A stretch of DNA of 64,000 bases from Herbinix sp. (GCA_029256105.1 JAQSYO010000004.1:62001-126000), one strand, 5' to 3'. Positions 11,387 through 21,742 are shown, counted from the stretch's first letter. Notes: generated by a model from the letters alone, not told the origin. Numbers and translations are program-made.

Positions 11387-11538
11387 TTACTTAATATTGG
11401 CAAGTAGAATTATCAATTCTATTTATAGTGAATCGCTTAACAATCCGTTATAAATAGACTGTAATTCAACTTGTATTAGGAGATGCGGTAATCTTAGATT
11501 ATTACAGGCATTATCTCCTGGAAAGGCTTGGTCAAACA
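11387..11538 (+). other. Structured spacer between subunits F and E
   Basis: A 10-bp inverted repeat, TCTATTTATA with TATAAATAGA, occupies roughly 11421-11457, and an imperfect hairpin with AGGAGAT and ATCTCCT arms occupies 11478-11519. No T-run follows either. They may modulate translation or stability of the downstream message. Confidence 0.5.
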
Positions 11539-12105
11539 ATGACTCTTGATGAAAAATTAGATCATTTTTATTCATCGGTAATCGAAAGTGCTACGAATCA
11601 AAACATCGAAATTGTTGAAGATTACAAGAAAACTCTTCAAAAGAATTATGATGAGCGCAAAGATGCAGCCCTGCGTAAGGCTGAGGCGAATTACCGTATG
11701 GCATCCGATAATATCATTCGGGAAAGAAATCGTAAATTATCTGCAGAATCAATGGAAATCCGACGTAAAGTTTTAGATAAAACTGCAGAGGTTTCGGAAC
11801 GAATATTTAGTGATGTAAATCTAAAATTGGAGGAATTCATGAAAACCTCCGAATACGAAGAATTATTATGCACACAAATTAAAAATGCTAGTAGTTTTGC
11901 AAAGGGGGATGCGATTTCCGTTTATATTAATCCCACTGATGCACAGAAAATATCAACCCTAGAAGAAAAAACAGGTGTTTCCCTTACAGTAAGCAACCGT
12001 GATTTTATTGGCGGTACTCGTGCTGTAATTCCTTCCCGCAGTATTCTAATTGATAATTCATTTCTGACAAAATTGGAAGAAGCAAAGAGTTCCTTTACTC
12101 TTTAA
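11539..12105 (+). CDS. atpE: V-type ATPase subunit E (cluster 2)
   Basis: Peripheral-stalk subunit of 188 residues. The N-terminal half is a charged helix (KKTLQKNYDERKDAALRKAE), and the C-terminal half is globular with FIGGTRAVIPSRSILIDNSF, the family's usual end. GGAAAGG lies about 12 bases before the ATG, a rather long spacing. It precedes subunit A by 26 bases. Confidence 0.87.
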   Translation: MTLDEKLDHFYSSVIESATNQNIEIVEDYKKTLQKNYDERKDAALRKAEANYRMASDNIIRERNRKLSAESMEIRRKVLDKTAEVSERIFSDVNLKLEEFMKTSEYEELLCTQIKNASSFAKGDAISVYINPTDAQKISTLEEKTGVSLTVSNRDFIGGTRAVIPSRSILIDNSFLTKLEEAKSSFTL

Positions 12106-12131
12106 GACTATGAAAGGGAGAGTTCGGCCTT

Positions 12132-13898
12132 ATGAATTTAACAGCAAAAATATTTGGTATTAACGGTCCCATCGTATATGTAGGTCAAAACCAAGCCTTC
12201 AAAATGGGGGAAATGGTTTTAGTAGGAAAGGATAAACTGGTTGGTGAAGTAATCGGTTTAACCACCGCAAGAACTACGATTCAAGTATACGAGGAAACCA
12301 CAGGATTAAAACCAGGTGATGAAGTACATTCCACCGGTGCTCCTATCTCTGTTACACTAGCACCTGGAATCATAAGTAATATTTTTGATGGTATTGAACG
12401 ACCATTACAGGAAATTGCTAAAAAATCAGGTACTTATATATCCCGAGGTGTTAGTGTAGAGTCCTTGGATACTAGTAAACTTTGGGATGTTCATGTCACT
12501 GTTCAGCCTGGTGATAAGGTCTATGGTGGAACAATCATAGCAGAAGTTCCAGAGACTAGAGCGATTGTCCATAAATCAATGGTTCCCCCAGACATCTGTG
12601 GAACAGTAACCAAGGTAGTGCCAGATGGTAAATATACCATTAGTGATACAATTGTTACAATCGTTGATAATAAGGGGCAAGAAAAAGAGCTTTCTTTAAC
12701 ACAGAAATGGCCAATTCGTGTACCTAGACCTACAGCGAAAAGATATTCCTCTGACCGACCTTTAGTAACTGGGCAGAGAATTCTAGATACCTTGTTCCCT
12801 ATCTCAAAAGGTGGCACTGCTGCTATTCCTGGAGGTTTCGGAACAGGTAAAACCATGACACAGCATCAGCTGGCTAAATGGTGTGATGCAGATATTATCG
12901 TATATATTGGTTGTGGCGAGCGTGGTAATGAAATGACAGAGGTGCTTGAGGATTTTACGAAATTAGTGGATCCTAAGTCCGGTAATCCTCTGCTCGATCG
13001 TACAACTTTGATTGCAAATACCTCTAACATGCCGGTTGCTGCTCGTGAAGCAAGTATTTATACCGGAATAACTTTAGCTGAATACTACCGAGATATGGGT
13101 TATCATGTTGCTATTATGGCGGATTCCACTTCCCGTTGGGCTGAGGCTCTTCGTGAATTATCCGGTCGATTGGAAGAAATGCCTGCCGAAGAAGGATTTC
13201 CTGCATACCTCGCTTCCAGACTATCTGCTTTCTATGAAAGAGCCGGTTTCATGCAAAACTTAAACTGGACAGAAGGCAGTGTATCCATCATTGGTGCTGT
13301 ATCACCACAGGGTGGTGACTTTTCGGAGCCAGTTACACAAAATACGAAACGTTTTGTTCGCTGCTTCTGGGCACTGGATAAATCCCTTGCATATGCAAGA
13401 CATTTTCCTGCTATTCAATGGTTAACCAGCTATAGCGAGTATCTTAATGATCTGGCACCTTGGTATACTAAGAATGTTGGTGAGAATTTTGTAGAATGCC
13501 GTAATCAAATCTTAAGTCTGCTTACACAGGAAAGTCAATTAAATGAAATAGTTAAATTAATTGGTAGCGATGTTCTTCCTGATGATCAGAAATTGGTACT
13601 TGAAATTGCCAGAGTAATTCGTTTGGGTTTTGTTCAGCAGAACGCTTATCACCCTTCCGATACTTATGTACCTATGATAAAGCAACTTAAAATGATGGAG
13701 ACAATTCTTTATCTCAACTCGAAATCAAAGCAATTGATTGACCGTAATATGCCAATGTCATTATTAAAAGAAAATACAATCTTTGATAAAGTTATTTCGA
13801 TTAAATATGATATTGCAAACGATGAATTAAATAAATTCGATGATTATAAAGTAATGATTGATACCTTCTATGATCAAATCATGTCAAGGAATGCTTAG
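12132..13898 (+). CDS. atpA: V-type ATPase catalytic subunit A (cluster 2)
   Basis: Catalytic ATP-binding subunit, 588 residues, full length. The Walker A P-loop GGFGTGKTMTQH lies near residue 237, followed by IVYIGCGERGNEMTEVL (catalytic Glu) and MADSTSRWAEALRE (Walker B and arginine-rich strand). The bulge domain lies at residues 110-190. AAGGGAG lies before the ATG. It forms the alternating A3B3 head with the next gene. Confidence 0.97.
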   Translation: MNLTAKIFGINGPIVYVGQNQAFKMGEMVLVGKDKLVGEVIGLTTARTTIQVYEETTGLKPGDEVHSTGAPISVTLAPGIISNIFDGIERPLQEIAKKSGTYISRGVSVESLDTSKLWDVHVTVQPGDKVYGGTIIAEVPETRAIVHKSMVPPDICGTVTKVVPDGKYTISDTIVTIVDNKGQEKELSLTQKWPIRVPRPTAKRYSSDRPLVTGQRILDTLFPISKGGTAAIPGGFGTGKTMTQHQLAKWCDADIIVYIGCGERGNEMTEVLEDFTKLVDPKSGNPLLDRTTLIANTSNMPVAAREASIYTGITLAEYYRDMGYHVAIMADSTSRWAEALRELSGRLEEMPAEEGFPAYLASRLSAFYERAGFMQNLNWTEGSVSIIGAVSPQGGDFSEPVTQNTKRFVRCFWALDKSLAYARHFPAIQWLTSYSEYLNDLAPWYTKNVGENFVECRNQILSLLTQESQLNEIVKLIGSDVLPDDQKLVLEIARVIRLGFVQQNAYHPSDTYVPMIKQLKMMETILYLNSKSKQLIDRNMPMSLLKENTIFDKVISIKYDIANDELNKFDDYKVMIDTFYDQIMSRNA

Positions 13899-13964
13899 GT
13901 TTTAAAGGATTAAGAAAAAAATTTTTGATCCTTATGTAATAACTTGAAAGGAACAGGTTTTATT

Positions 13965-15359
13965 ATGTCAATAGAATATTTAGGACTAAGTGAAATCAAC
14001 GGCCCCTTGATCGTTCTTGAGGGTGTTCGAGATGCCTCCTTCGATGAAATTGTAGAATTAACCGTAGAAGGAAATAAAAAGAAATTAGGACGTATTGTAG
14101 AATTATATGAGGATAAAGCAGTTATTCAGGTGTTTCAGGGAACTGAGGATATGTCCTTATTCAATACACATACAAAGTTAACCGGTCATCCGATGGAGGT
14201 TGCATTATCTCCTGAGATTCTTGGCCGCGTATTTAACGGGGTCGGCCAGCCGATTGACGGACTTGGCAATATCGTTTCAGATACGAAGGCAGATATTAAC
14301 GGACAGCCTCTAAATCCCTGCTCCAGAGAATATCCAAGAAACTATATTAAAACCGGTATCTCTGCTATCGATTGTTTAACAACATTAATCCGTGGTCAAA
14401 AGCTTCCAATCTTCTCCGGCAACGGTCTACCTCATGACCAATTAGCGGCTCAAATTGTAAAGCAGGCCTCACTAGGTGAAGATTCTGATGAAGAATTCGC
14501 TATTGTATTTGCAGCGATGGGTGTTAAACATGACGTTGCTGATTTCTTCCGCAGAACCTTTGAAGAAAGTGGCGCAAGCTCCCACGTGGTAATGTTTTTA
14601 AATTTAGCGAACGATCCTGTTGTTGAACGACTTATAACTCCAAAGGTAGCTTTAACCGCTGCAGAATATCTTGCTTTTGAAAAAGGAATGCACATTCTGG
14701 TAATTCTTACAGACATGACCTCCTTTGCAGAAGCAATGCGTGAGGTTTCTTCCTCTAAAGGTGAAATTCCAAGTAGAAAAGGTTACCCAGGTTATTTATA
14801 TAGTGAACTTGCTACTCTCTATGAGAGAGCAGGTATTGTTCATAACTGTAATGGTTCCGTAACACAAATTCCAATTCTTACAATGCCAAATGATGATATT
14901 ACACATCCGATTCCGGACTTAACCGGATATATTACCGAGGGACAAATTGTTCTTGACCGTGCACTGCACCAGAAATCAATTTATCCTCCCATCAGTATTC
15001 TTCCTTCTCTTTCTCGTCTTATGAAGGATGGTATCGGTAAAGGATATACACGTGAGGATCATCAAGATTTGGCGAACCAACTCTTCTCTTCTTATGCTCG
15101 TGTGGGTGATGCAAGAGCTTTGGCAAGCGTTATCGGTGAGGATGAATTATCTCCTCTGGATAAGAAATACTTAAAGTTTGGTGCAGCTATGGAACAGGAA
15201 TTCCTCTCGCAGGGTCGTGTTGAGGATCGTACCATTATCCAGACCTTAGATAAAGGATGGCAGTTACTAAACATCCTACCGAAAGAAGAATTAGACCGTA
15301 TTGATACAAAGATATTAGAGAAATATTTTACACCTAACAACGAAGCTGTAAGCGAATAG
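13965..15359 (+). CDS. atpB: V-type ATPase subunit B (cluster 2)
   Basis: Regulatory, non-catalytic head subunit, 464 residues. It aligns throughout with the B family: [18 protein letters not shown] replaces a P-loop, and [14 protein letters not shown] and [13 protein letters not shown] carry the nucleotide-contact Ser/Arg region. The ATG at 13965 is chosen over an upstream TTG at 13944 because the family begins [22 protein letters not shown] lies upstream at a slightly long spacing. Confidence 0.96.
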   Translation: MSIEYLGLSEINGPLIVLEGVRDASFDEIVELTVEGNKKKLGRIVELYEDKAVIQVFQGTEDMSLFNTHTKLTGHPMEVALSPEILGRVFNGVGQPIDGLGNIVSDTKADINGQPLNPCSREYPRNYIKTGISAIDCLTTLIRGQKLPIFSGNGLPHDQLAAQIVKQASLGEDSDEEFAIVFAAMGVKHDVADFFRRTFEESGASSHVVMFLNLANDPVVERLITPKVALTAAEYLAFEKGMHILVILTDMTSFAEAMREVSSSKGEIPSRKGYPGYLYSELATLYERAGIVHNCNGSVTQIPILTMPNDDITHPIPDLTGYITEGQIVLDRALHQKSIYPPISILPSLSRLMKDGIGKGYTREDHQDLANQLFSSYARVGDARALASVIGEDELSPLDKKYLKFGAAMEQEFLSQGRVEDRTIIQTLDKGWQLLNILPKEELDRIDTKILEKYFTPNNEAVSE

Positions 15360-15369
15360 AGGTGATACC

Positions 15370-15993
15370 ATGAATCCGAATACCTTCCCCACTAAGGGCA
15401 ATCTAATAATAGCAAAAAATTCTCTGAAGCTGGCAAAACAAGGTTACGAGTTGATGGATAAAAAGCGTAATATATTAATGCGTGAGCTAATGGAATTAAT
15501 TAATGAAGCCAAGAATGTCCAGCTTGAAATTGATAGTACCTTCTCTTCTGCTTATCTTGCGCTTCAAAAAGCGAATATTGAGATGGGAATTTTGAATGTA
15601 TCAGAGCTGAGTAATACGATACCGGAAGAAAATTCCATTGAGATTAAGCAGAGAAGTATTATGGGTACGGAAATTCCCTTGGTTGAATTTAATAACTCGG
15701 TTAGTAAACCCACGTATGCCTTCTTCCAGACTAAATTATCTCTGGATGAAGCTACAAAGCGTTTTGTAAAGGTGAAGGAACTAACAATCCGATTGTCCAT
15801 GATTGAGAATTCAGCTTATCGGTTAGCTACCAACATTAATAAAACGATGAAACGTGCAAATGCTTTAAAGAATATTACTATACCTAATTATACTACTCTT
15901 ATGATTGAAATCCAAAATGCTCTGGAGGAAAAGGAACGAGAAGAATTTACAAGGTTAAAGGTAATAAAGAGACGTAAAACTGCTACACAGTAA
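15370..15993 (+). CDS. atpD: V-type ATPase central-stalk subunit D (cluster 2)
   Basis: Rotor shaft of the V1 sector, 207 residues and nearly all helical. The diagnostic start NTFPTKGNLIIAKNSLKLAK and the later RVKELTIRL-like and RRANALKN-like elements (here FVKVKELTIRLSM and KRANALKNITIP) are present. GAGGTG precedes the ATG and only 10 bases separate it from subunit B. It is the last gene of the operon, with a terminator 80 bases on. Confidence 0.94.
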   Translation: MNPNTFPTKGNLIIAKNSLKLAKQGYELMDKKRNILMRELMELINEAKNVQLEIDSTFSSAYLALQKANIEMGILNVSELSNTIPEENSIEIKQRSIMGTEIPLVEFNNSVSKPTYAFFQTKLSLDEATKRFVKVKELTIRLSMIENSAYRLATNINKTMKRANALKNITIPNYTTLMIEIQNALEEKEREEFTRLKVIKRRKTATQ

Positions 15994-16074
15994 TGTTACC
16001 GTCAAATTTAATTAAAGATCAATACTAAATTTGATTAAATTATTATTTATCCAATTTGATATTTCTGTAACATA

Positions 16075-16124
16075 AATAACCCTTCGAACGGAATAAGATC
16101 AATTCCATTTGAAGGGTTATTTTG
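16075..16124 (+). terminator. Terminator of V-ATPase operon 2
   Basis: AATAACCCTTC pairs with GAAGGGTTATT, extended by GGAAT/ATTCC in the loop, and TTTTGAT follows. It is 80 bases after the stop of subunit D. Confidence 0.85.
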
Positions 16125-16522
16125 ATAACAGCGTTTCAGCAAATCCGTTAAAAACAACTGGTAAAAGATACTAAATATTTTTTTATAATAAGGTGTATAT
16201 TATCTTAGTAAAAAGACATAATAATTATCAGATACGACGCAAGAACTTAACTTGCATGATGATCACAGACCTAATACGAATAAGTTCGGTCGTATCTAAA
16301 AAAAAGAATAGATGAGTTTGTAGTTTCGTCTCAGAATTACAAACTGCAAGAGTTTCTTGTATGATTAGGAGATGATAGCTTTTGGACAGTTTAATTAATT
16401 TAGAAAGCTTTGGTTTTTCTTCAGTTTGATAAACTAAAGTTAAGTTAGTCAAAAAGAAAGAAAGTAATTGTAATATCTCAAAATCGGATTGAATGATTGC
16501 ATTAAAAAAACTGAATAATGAG
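16125..16522. other. Gene-free spacer
   Basis: About 400 bases with no recognisable gene. A 74-codon minus-strand frame (16228-16452) has no family resemblance and no good binding site. Confidence 0.5.
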
Positions 16523-16576
16523 ACAAAAGTGGTAAAAGCAGGAATATTAATTTATTCCTGCTTTTACCACTTTTGT
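16523..16576 (-). terminator. Perfect 24-bp inverted repeat, probable terminator
   Basis: Arms 16523-16546 and 16553-16576 are perfectly complementary with a 6-base loop. On the minus strand, GTTTTTTT follows about nine bases after the stem, so it could end transcription of the MscS-type gene to its right. The perfect length is unusual for a plain terminator. Confidence 0.6.
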
Positions 16577-16664
16577 TCCATGAGATATAGTTCTATTAGA
16601 TACTGTACTATGAAATATTGTTCTATGAAATATTGTTCTATTAGATATTGTTCTATGAAATCAT
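16575..16664. repeat. Six tandem 15-bp repeats
   Basis: Six head-to-tail 15-base units run from 16575 to 16664, with consensus GTTCTATGAAATATT and alternation between ATGAAAT and ATTAGAT forms. They lie between the long hairpin and the stop codon of the MscS-type gene (16672), so they would be transcribed in its 3' untranslated tail. Units differ at one to four bases. Confidence 0.85.
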
Positions 16665-16671
16665 TTTAATT

Positions 16672-17949
16672 TTAGTCTTGAATTTCCGTGGGAACTGATG
16701 CTTCTCTGGAGATTGTAATTCCTGAACTTATCTGTTTTACATCAAACCCGGTGGGATTCTGAAAGATACGTAGGCCGAACTCTTCTGCTATTGAGAAGAT
16801 GTGATCAAAAATATCTGCTTGAATGCCTTCATAATGCTCCCATTTCGTATCATCCGTAAATGCATATATTTCTAATGGAAGACCATTTTCCCCTGGTGGT
16901 AACTGACGAACTAATTGCGTCATTCCTTTATGAAGCCGTGGATTATTCTGTAAGTAGTACTCTATATAAATGCGAAAGGTTCCGATATTCGTCATATGCT
17001 TCCCATTAATATACGTATCGGTATCAGCGTTGTATCTTCGATTATAACTTAGTAATTCGTTTTCTTTTTCGATGATATAATCTTTAAGATAATTAATTTT
17101 TTTAAATTTATCGATCATTTCGGGGGTACAAAAACAGATACTATTAACATCAATATAAATGGATCGTTTTATTCTTCTACCACCGAATTCGGTCATACCT
17201 CTCCAGTTCTTAAAAGAATCTGATACAAGTGCATAGGCAGGTAATGTAACAATGGTTTTATCAAAATTCTGAACCTTAACTGTATTCAGGGTTATATCAA
17301 TAACATCACCGTCAGCACCATACTTCGACATCTCAATCCAATCGCCGATTCGAAGCATGTCATTGGAGGTTAATTGAATGCCTGCGATAAAGCCCAAGAT
17401 AGAATCCTTAAATACAAAAGAAAATACAGCAGCCAAGGCACCAATTCCACTCAGTAGCACTAATGGATTTTGATCCATCAGGGTACCAATGATTACAATT
17501 GCAATAATAATATATAAAATAATTTTTGCTACCTGCAATAAACCCTTAATTGGTCGTACCTTCGAAATCGGGTAGGTTCGGTAGATATCATTTACCGCAT
17601 CTAGCATAGCACTAATCACAAAAAGTGAGATAATAGAGATATAAATAGCAGCGCCTCTACGGACTAGTCCATCTATATTAATAAATGCCGGTGCAAAGAG
17701 ATAGACGATGATTCCAGGAAGAATATTTGCGATCCATGTAAAAACCTTCCGTTCTAATAAAATATTATTCCATTGGTGCCTATTTCTGCGTATGATACGC
17801 GCGACAAGTTTTAAAATAATTTTTTTTGTAATAATATTTCCTATGATACACAGGATAATAATTAAAAAAACTAATAATGTATACGATAAATAAATCGCAA
17901 TACTTGCGTCAATTCCATAATCAAGTAGTAATTCACCGATATAAGCCAT
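16672..17949 (-). CDS. MscS-family mechanosensitive channel, YbdG-like
   Basis: Membrane channel that opens under osmotic membrane tension; 425 residues. About five membrane helices occupy the first 190 residues. The pore helix region reads LLSGIGALAAVFSFVFKDSI, followed by the MscS beta domain (LRIGDWIEMSKYGADGDVID, then TLPAYALVSDSFKNWRGMTE). The length and the GDWIEM and KNWRGM motifs match the E. coli YbdG (MscM) branch rather than the short MscS. It stands alone, diverging from the P-type ATPase across a 306-base spacer. Confidence 0.9.
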   Translation of the reverse strand: MAYIGELLLDYGIDASIAIYLSYTLLVFLIIILCIIGNIITKKIILKLVARIIRRNRHQWNNILLERKVFTWIANILPGIIVYLFAPAFINIDGLVRRGAAIYISIISLFVISAMLDAVNDIYRTYPISKVRPIKGLLQVAKIILYIIIAIVIIGTLMDQNPLVLLSGIGALAAVFSFVFKDSILGFIAGIQLTSNDMLRIGDWIEMSKYGADGDVIDITLNTVKVQNFDKTIVTLPAYALVSDSFKNWRGMTEFGGRRIKRSIYIDVNSICFCTPEMIDKFKKINYLKDYIIEKENELLSYNRRYNADTDTYINGKHMTNIGTFRIYIEYYLQNNPRLHKGMTQLVRQLPPGENGLPLEIYAFTDDTKWEHYEGIQADIFDHIFSIAEEFGLRIFQNPTGFDVKQISSGITISREASVPTEIQD

Positions 17950-18255
17950 TCCTTCACCGTTCCCTTTCTTCCACTTTATACAATTTTATTTTACTATTCT
18001 AACCCAGTTATGTCAAATATATGGTACTCCAATAATTATTTTGATTATTTTACTAATTTAATAAAATTTTCCTCTATTAAAAAATTTAGTAATTCTAATT
18101 AAAATATAATGCCAATAATTCCATATTATGATATACTTACTCTACTGTCCTGCTGTAATGTACATAAAACCTATCGTTTAAAGCATCTGCAAGGCATAAG
18201 AAATATATTATTAGGAACTATAATTAAAAGCAAGATTAATGAAAGAGGTGTTTTT

Positions 18256-20913
18256 ATGTGGTTTTCCAAATCACAGAATGAAGTGTTGAAAGAATTGGGA
18301 GTCAATCCTGCCGTTGGACTTACAGAATCAGAAGCAAAGCAGCGTTTAGAAAAATACGGCATGAACAAATTGAAAGGGAAACCAAAAAAGAGTCTTGTTT
18401 CTCTATTTCTATCTCAATTAAAGGACATGCTAATCTATGTCCTATTGGCAGCTGCAGTTATCACCCTGATTATCGGCGAATATGCTGATTCCATCATCAT
18501 CTTACTGGTTATTATTTTAAATGCAGTTATTGGTGTATTTCAGGAGTATAAGGCAGAAAAAGCAGTGGAAGCCCTGCAGAAAATGACAACTCCCAAATCG
18601 GTTGTAAGACGTGATGGAGAAGTGAAAGAGATTAATTCAGAAGAAGTAGTACCCGGCGATATCATCATACTTGATGCAGGACGATTTGTTCCCGCCGATT
18701 TAAGATTAATCGAAAGTGCGAACCTACAAATTGAAGAATCCGCTCTCACCGGTGAATCTGTCCCTTCCTCGAAGGATGCATCGAAGTTATTTGAGGATCC
18801 AAAGACACCGATAGGTGATAAAGCCAACATGGCTTTCCTCTCCACTTTGGTCACTTATGGTCGTGGTGAAGGCGTCGTAGTTGCAACTGCAATGGAAACA
18901 GAAATAGGTAAAATTGCAAAGATTTTAGATGATGATAATGATGAAATGACACCACTCCAAAAAAGATTAGATGAGCTTGGAAGAATTCTCGGCTTTTTGG
19001 CAATCGGCATCTGCGCTCTCATCTTTATTATCGCATTAATTCAAAAACGTGATTTATTTGAGATGTTTTTAACCGCAATCAGCCTGGCTGTAGCTGCAAT
19101 TCCAGAAGGTTTGGCTGCAATTGTTGCGATAGTACTTGCTCTAGGTGTTACCCGAATGTCCAAGATTCATGCAATTGTTAAGAAATTACCCGCAGTAGAG
19201 ACCTTAGGTTCTGTCAATATTATCTGTTCTGATAAGACAGGTACATTAACACAGAATAAAATGACGGTAGTAAAACAATATACCCTAAACAATTTAGTTG
19301 ATATATCAGGAACCGATGCTAATTTAACTGCTACTCCTGATGAAAATGAGCTTGTAAGATCTTTGGTGCTCTGTTCTGATGCCACCTATGTGAATGGGCA
19401 GGGAACTGGTGATCCGACAGAAATCGCTTTGATAATTCTAGGTGAAAAATTCAATCTTACCAGATCAGAAATAAATAACAAACATAAACGAGTATCAGAA
19501 AATCCTTTCGACTCCGACCGTAAACTGATGTCTACTTTAAATGTTGAGGGTAACGGATACCGCGTTCATACAAAGGGTGCCATTGATAACATACTTAAGT
19601 TATCAACAACCGCTTTAGTGAACGGACAAAAAGTTCCCTTAACGAAGGAAATGAAAACAGATTATCTTCGTATGACAGAGAATATGTCAGATTCAGCGCT
19701 TCGTGTTCTGGGTGTAGCCTTTAAAGATACAACCGAAATGATTGCTCCTGAGGAAATGGAGAAGGAGCTTACTGTTATTGGTATTGTTGGTATGATAGAC
19801 CCTCCACGATTGGAAGTAAAAGACTCCATTCATGAAGCTAAGTTGGCAGGTATACGTCCAATTATGATAACCGGTGATCATAAAAATACAGCCGTAGCTA
19901 TTGCAAAAGAATTAGGAATAGCAGAATCCATTGAACAAAGTATCACAGGTGCAGAAATCGATGAACTATCTGATGAAGATTTTGCGGCTCACATCAATGA
20001 TTATCGAGTATTTGCCAGAGTATCTCCGGAACACAAGGTGAAGATTGTCAGAGCTTTTAAAGCACAAGGTAATATCGTTTCTATGACTGGTGACGGTGTT
20101 AATGATGCTCCTTCCCTAAAATATGCGGATATCGGTGTTGCAATGGGTATTACCGGCACCGATGTAGCAAAAGGTGCCAGCGATATGATATTGACCGATG
20201 ATAATTTTACAACTATCGTTCATGCAATCGAGGAAGGTAGAAATATTTATAATAACATTAAAAAGTCAGTAATCTTCCTTCTATCTTGTAACTTGGGTGA
20301 AGTAATAACAATATTTATCTCCATCCTGTTAAACTGGCCGGTACCATTGATTGCAACTCAGATTCTATGGATTAACCTAATTACAGATTCACTACCTGCA
20401 ATTGCGTTAGGAATTGATCCCGGTGATAAGGATGTGATGAAGCTGAAGCCGAGAAATCCGAAGGAAAGCTTCTTCGCAAGGGGTGCAGGTTTAAGAGCCG
20501 TCATAGGTGGCGTTTTAATCGGAATCTTTACTTTAGCAGCCTTTTATTATGGGTTATGGGAGCATGGTTATGTGCTAGGTTCCGGTGCTGTTCCAGAAGA
20601 GGCACTACCTTACGCTAGAACAATGTCCTTCGTCGTACTGGCAGCTTCCCAGTTATTCTATTCCTTCTCCATGAGAAGTACAACAAAGTCCCTATTCAAG
20701 ATTGGTCCTTTCTCTAACATCTTTTTAGTAGGATCATTGATCGTTGGTATGTTATTGCAACTAGTAGTTATATCCGTTCCTGTTCTAGCCAATGCCTTTG
20801 GTGTTCATAACCTGACTCTTCAGGATTGGGCTTTGGTCCTGGTATTTGCATTGATACCACTCATAGTTAACGAAATAATAAAAACCTTTATGCGTTCGAA
20901 CGAACACAAATAA
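18256..20913 (+). CDS. P-type Ca2+-transporting ATPase (PMCA/SERCA-like)
   Basis: Cation pump of 885 residues. The actuator has TGES, the phosphorylation site is CSDKTGTLTQNKMT (Asp326), and the hinge has TGDGVNDAPSLK. Ca2+-site motifs are readable: AAIPEGLAA in helix 4, SCNLGEVITIF in helix 5, and NLITDSLPA in helix 6. In helix 8 the spot of SERCA Glu908 seems to be Met/Arg (QLFYSFSMRS), as in the Listeria pump LMCA1, which moves one Ca2+ per ATP; this alignment is by eye. The ATG at 18256 with AAAGAGGTG upstream is preferred over a longer frame. No clear promoter was found in the 306-base divergent spacer. Confidence 0.92.
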   Translation: MWFSKSQNEVLKELGVNPAVGLTESEAKQRLEKYGMNKLKGKPKKSLVSLFLSQLKDMLIYVLLAAAVITLIIGEYADSIIILLVIILNAVIGVFQEYKAEKAVEALQKMTTPKSVVRRDGEVKEINSEEVVPGDIIILDAGRFVPADLRLIESANLQIEESALTGESVPSSKDASKLFEDPKTPIGDKANMAFLSTLVTYGRGEGVVVATAMETEIGKIAKILDDDNDEMTPLQKRLDELGRILGFLAIGICALIFIIALIQKRDLFEMFLTAISLAVAAIPEGLAAIVAIVLALGVTRMSKIHAIVKKLPAVETLGSVNIICSDKTGTLTQNKMTVVKQYTLNNLVDISGTDANLTATPDENELVRSLVLCSDATYVNGQGTGDPTEIALIILGEKFNLTRSEINNKHKRVSENPFDSDRKLMSTLNVEGNGYRVHTKGAIDNILKLSTTALVNGQKVPLTKEMKTDYLRMTENMSDSALRVLGVAFKDTTEMIAPEEMEKELTVIGIVGMIDPPRLEVKDSIHEAKLAGIRPIMITGDHKNTAVAIAKELGIAESIEQSITGAEIDELSDEDFAAHINDYRVFARVSPEHKVKIVRAFKAQGNIVSMTGDGVNDAPSLKYADIGVAMGITGTDVAKGASDMILTDDNFTTIVHAIEEGRNIYNNIKKSVIFLLSCNLGEVITIFISILLNWPVPLIATQILWINLITDSLPAIALGIDPGDKDVMKLKPRNPKESFFARGAGLRAVIGGVLIGIFTLAAFYYGLWEHGYVLGSGAVPEEALPYARTMSFVVLAASQLFYSFSMRSTTKSLFKIGPFSNIFLVGSLIVGMLLQLVVISVPVLANAFGVHNLTLQDWALVLVFALIPLIVNEIIKTFMRSNEHK

Positions 20914-20921
20914 TTAAGCGA

Positions 20922-20972
20922 ATGGAACCTATAAAATAGATGATTTTATCTAGCTTATAGGTTCCATTTTTA
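20922..20972 (+). terminator. Terminator of the P-type ATPase gene
   Basis: ATGGAACCTATAA pairs with TTATAGGTTCCAT and is followed by TTTTTAAT, nine bases after the stop codon. Confidence 0.9.
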
Positions 20973-21016
20973 ATATGATCCATATTCAATTTATATTTAA
21001 TAATAAAATTACGTAC

Positions 21017-21742
21017 CTACATGATTTTCTTTTTAAATTTCTGATAAAGAAATAGAATCCATCCAAACGAAGTGATAAGACCGATTACCATAAAAAGTAT
21101 CTGCTTTTCCAGCACAAACTTTGCTACCCAGAAGGAGGGTAACAAAAATAATACATATTGTATATTCCCCGTAAGGAAAAAAGGTGCCGGTAATCCTAAA
21201 AACAACAAACCGGTAAGCTTTGATATTGCCATACCTTCCACCTTGTTACTCGATATTGCTACAACTAATAATGCTTCTGTTAAACCAAGAAATGACATCA
21301 TAAAAGCAATTATTAAAATAGTACTAAAGGAAAGTTCAGTTAAACAAAAGATACGAAGGATTACTATGGATACAACAGCTGCAATCATTGCTGGTATTCC
21401 AAGTCGTGAAATCAGATATCCTTTCTTTCCAATTGGTGTTACTGCTAGATACTTGGAAATTCCATCATCAATTTCTCCTAGAATGACATAGGCAGCTGCA
21501 AAACAATATAAAAGCGGTGTCATAGCACCCAAGAAGAGGTCTATAAGAAGGTAATATGGTGGCAAAAGATCAGGCATGCTAAGATATTGTATAAGAAGAC
21601 TTTGCACAAAGGGTACCCCATACAAAAGGAAGAAACCGCATAAAACCGGAGCCACACAAAGTAATATTAGCATGGCATCTTTAAATAATTGATTTAAAAA
21701 TTGTAGAAAAGAAATCATAAGAATTTTGCCACGATAGGTCAT
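21017..21742 (-). CDS. ABC exporter permease, second subunit
   Basis: Integral membrane protein of 241 residues with about six helices, lacking soluble domains, typical of ABC-2-type permeases. The start MTYRGKILMISFLQ is chosen because its ATG overlaps the stop of the preceding permease as ATGA and has AGGAGGTG upstream. Two unlike permeases and one ATPase in a TetR-led operon resemble the fluoroquinolone/drug export ABC systems of Firmicutes. The substrate is unknown. Confidence 0.78.
   Translation of the reverse strand: MTYRGKILMISFLQFLNQLFKDAMLILLCVAPVLCGFFLLYGVPFVQSLLIQYLSMPDLLPPYYLLIDLFLGAMTPLLYCFAAAYVILGEIDDGISKYLAVTPIGKKGYLISRLGIPAMIAAVVSIVILRIFCLTELSFSTILIIAFMMSFLGLTEALLVVAISSNKVEGMAISKLTGLLFLGLPAPFFLTGNIQYVLFLLPSFWVAKFVLEKQILFMVIGLITSFGWILFLYQKFKKKIM

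Noticed and set aside
16228-16452. 74-codon minus-strand frame between V-ATPase operon 2 and the MscS-type gene
   Set aside because: No family resemblance, no ribosome site and low-complexity composition; it lies in a spacer and was not counted as a gene.
16523-16664. Possible CRISPR array at the 15-bp tandem repeats
   Set aside because: The repeats are directly adjacent with no spacers and are too short for CRISPR.
18171-18255. Mn2+ or other cation riboswitch before the P-type ATPase
   Set aside because: The leader shows no conserved yybP-ykoY or Mg2+-switch core and no terminator hairpin.
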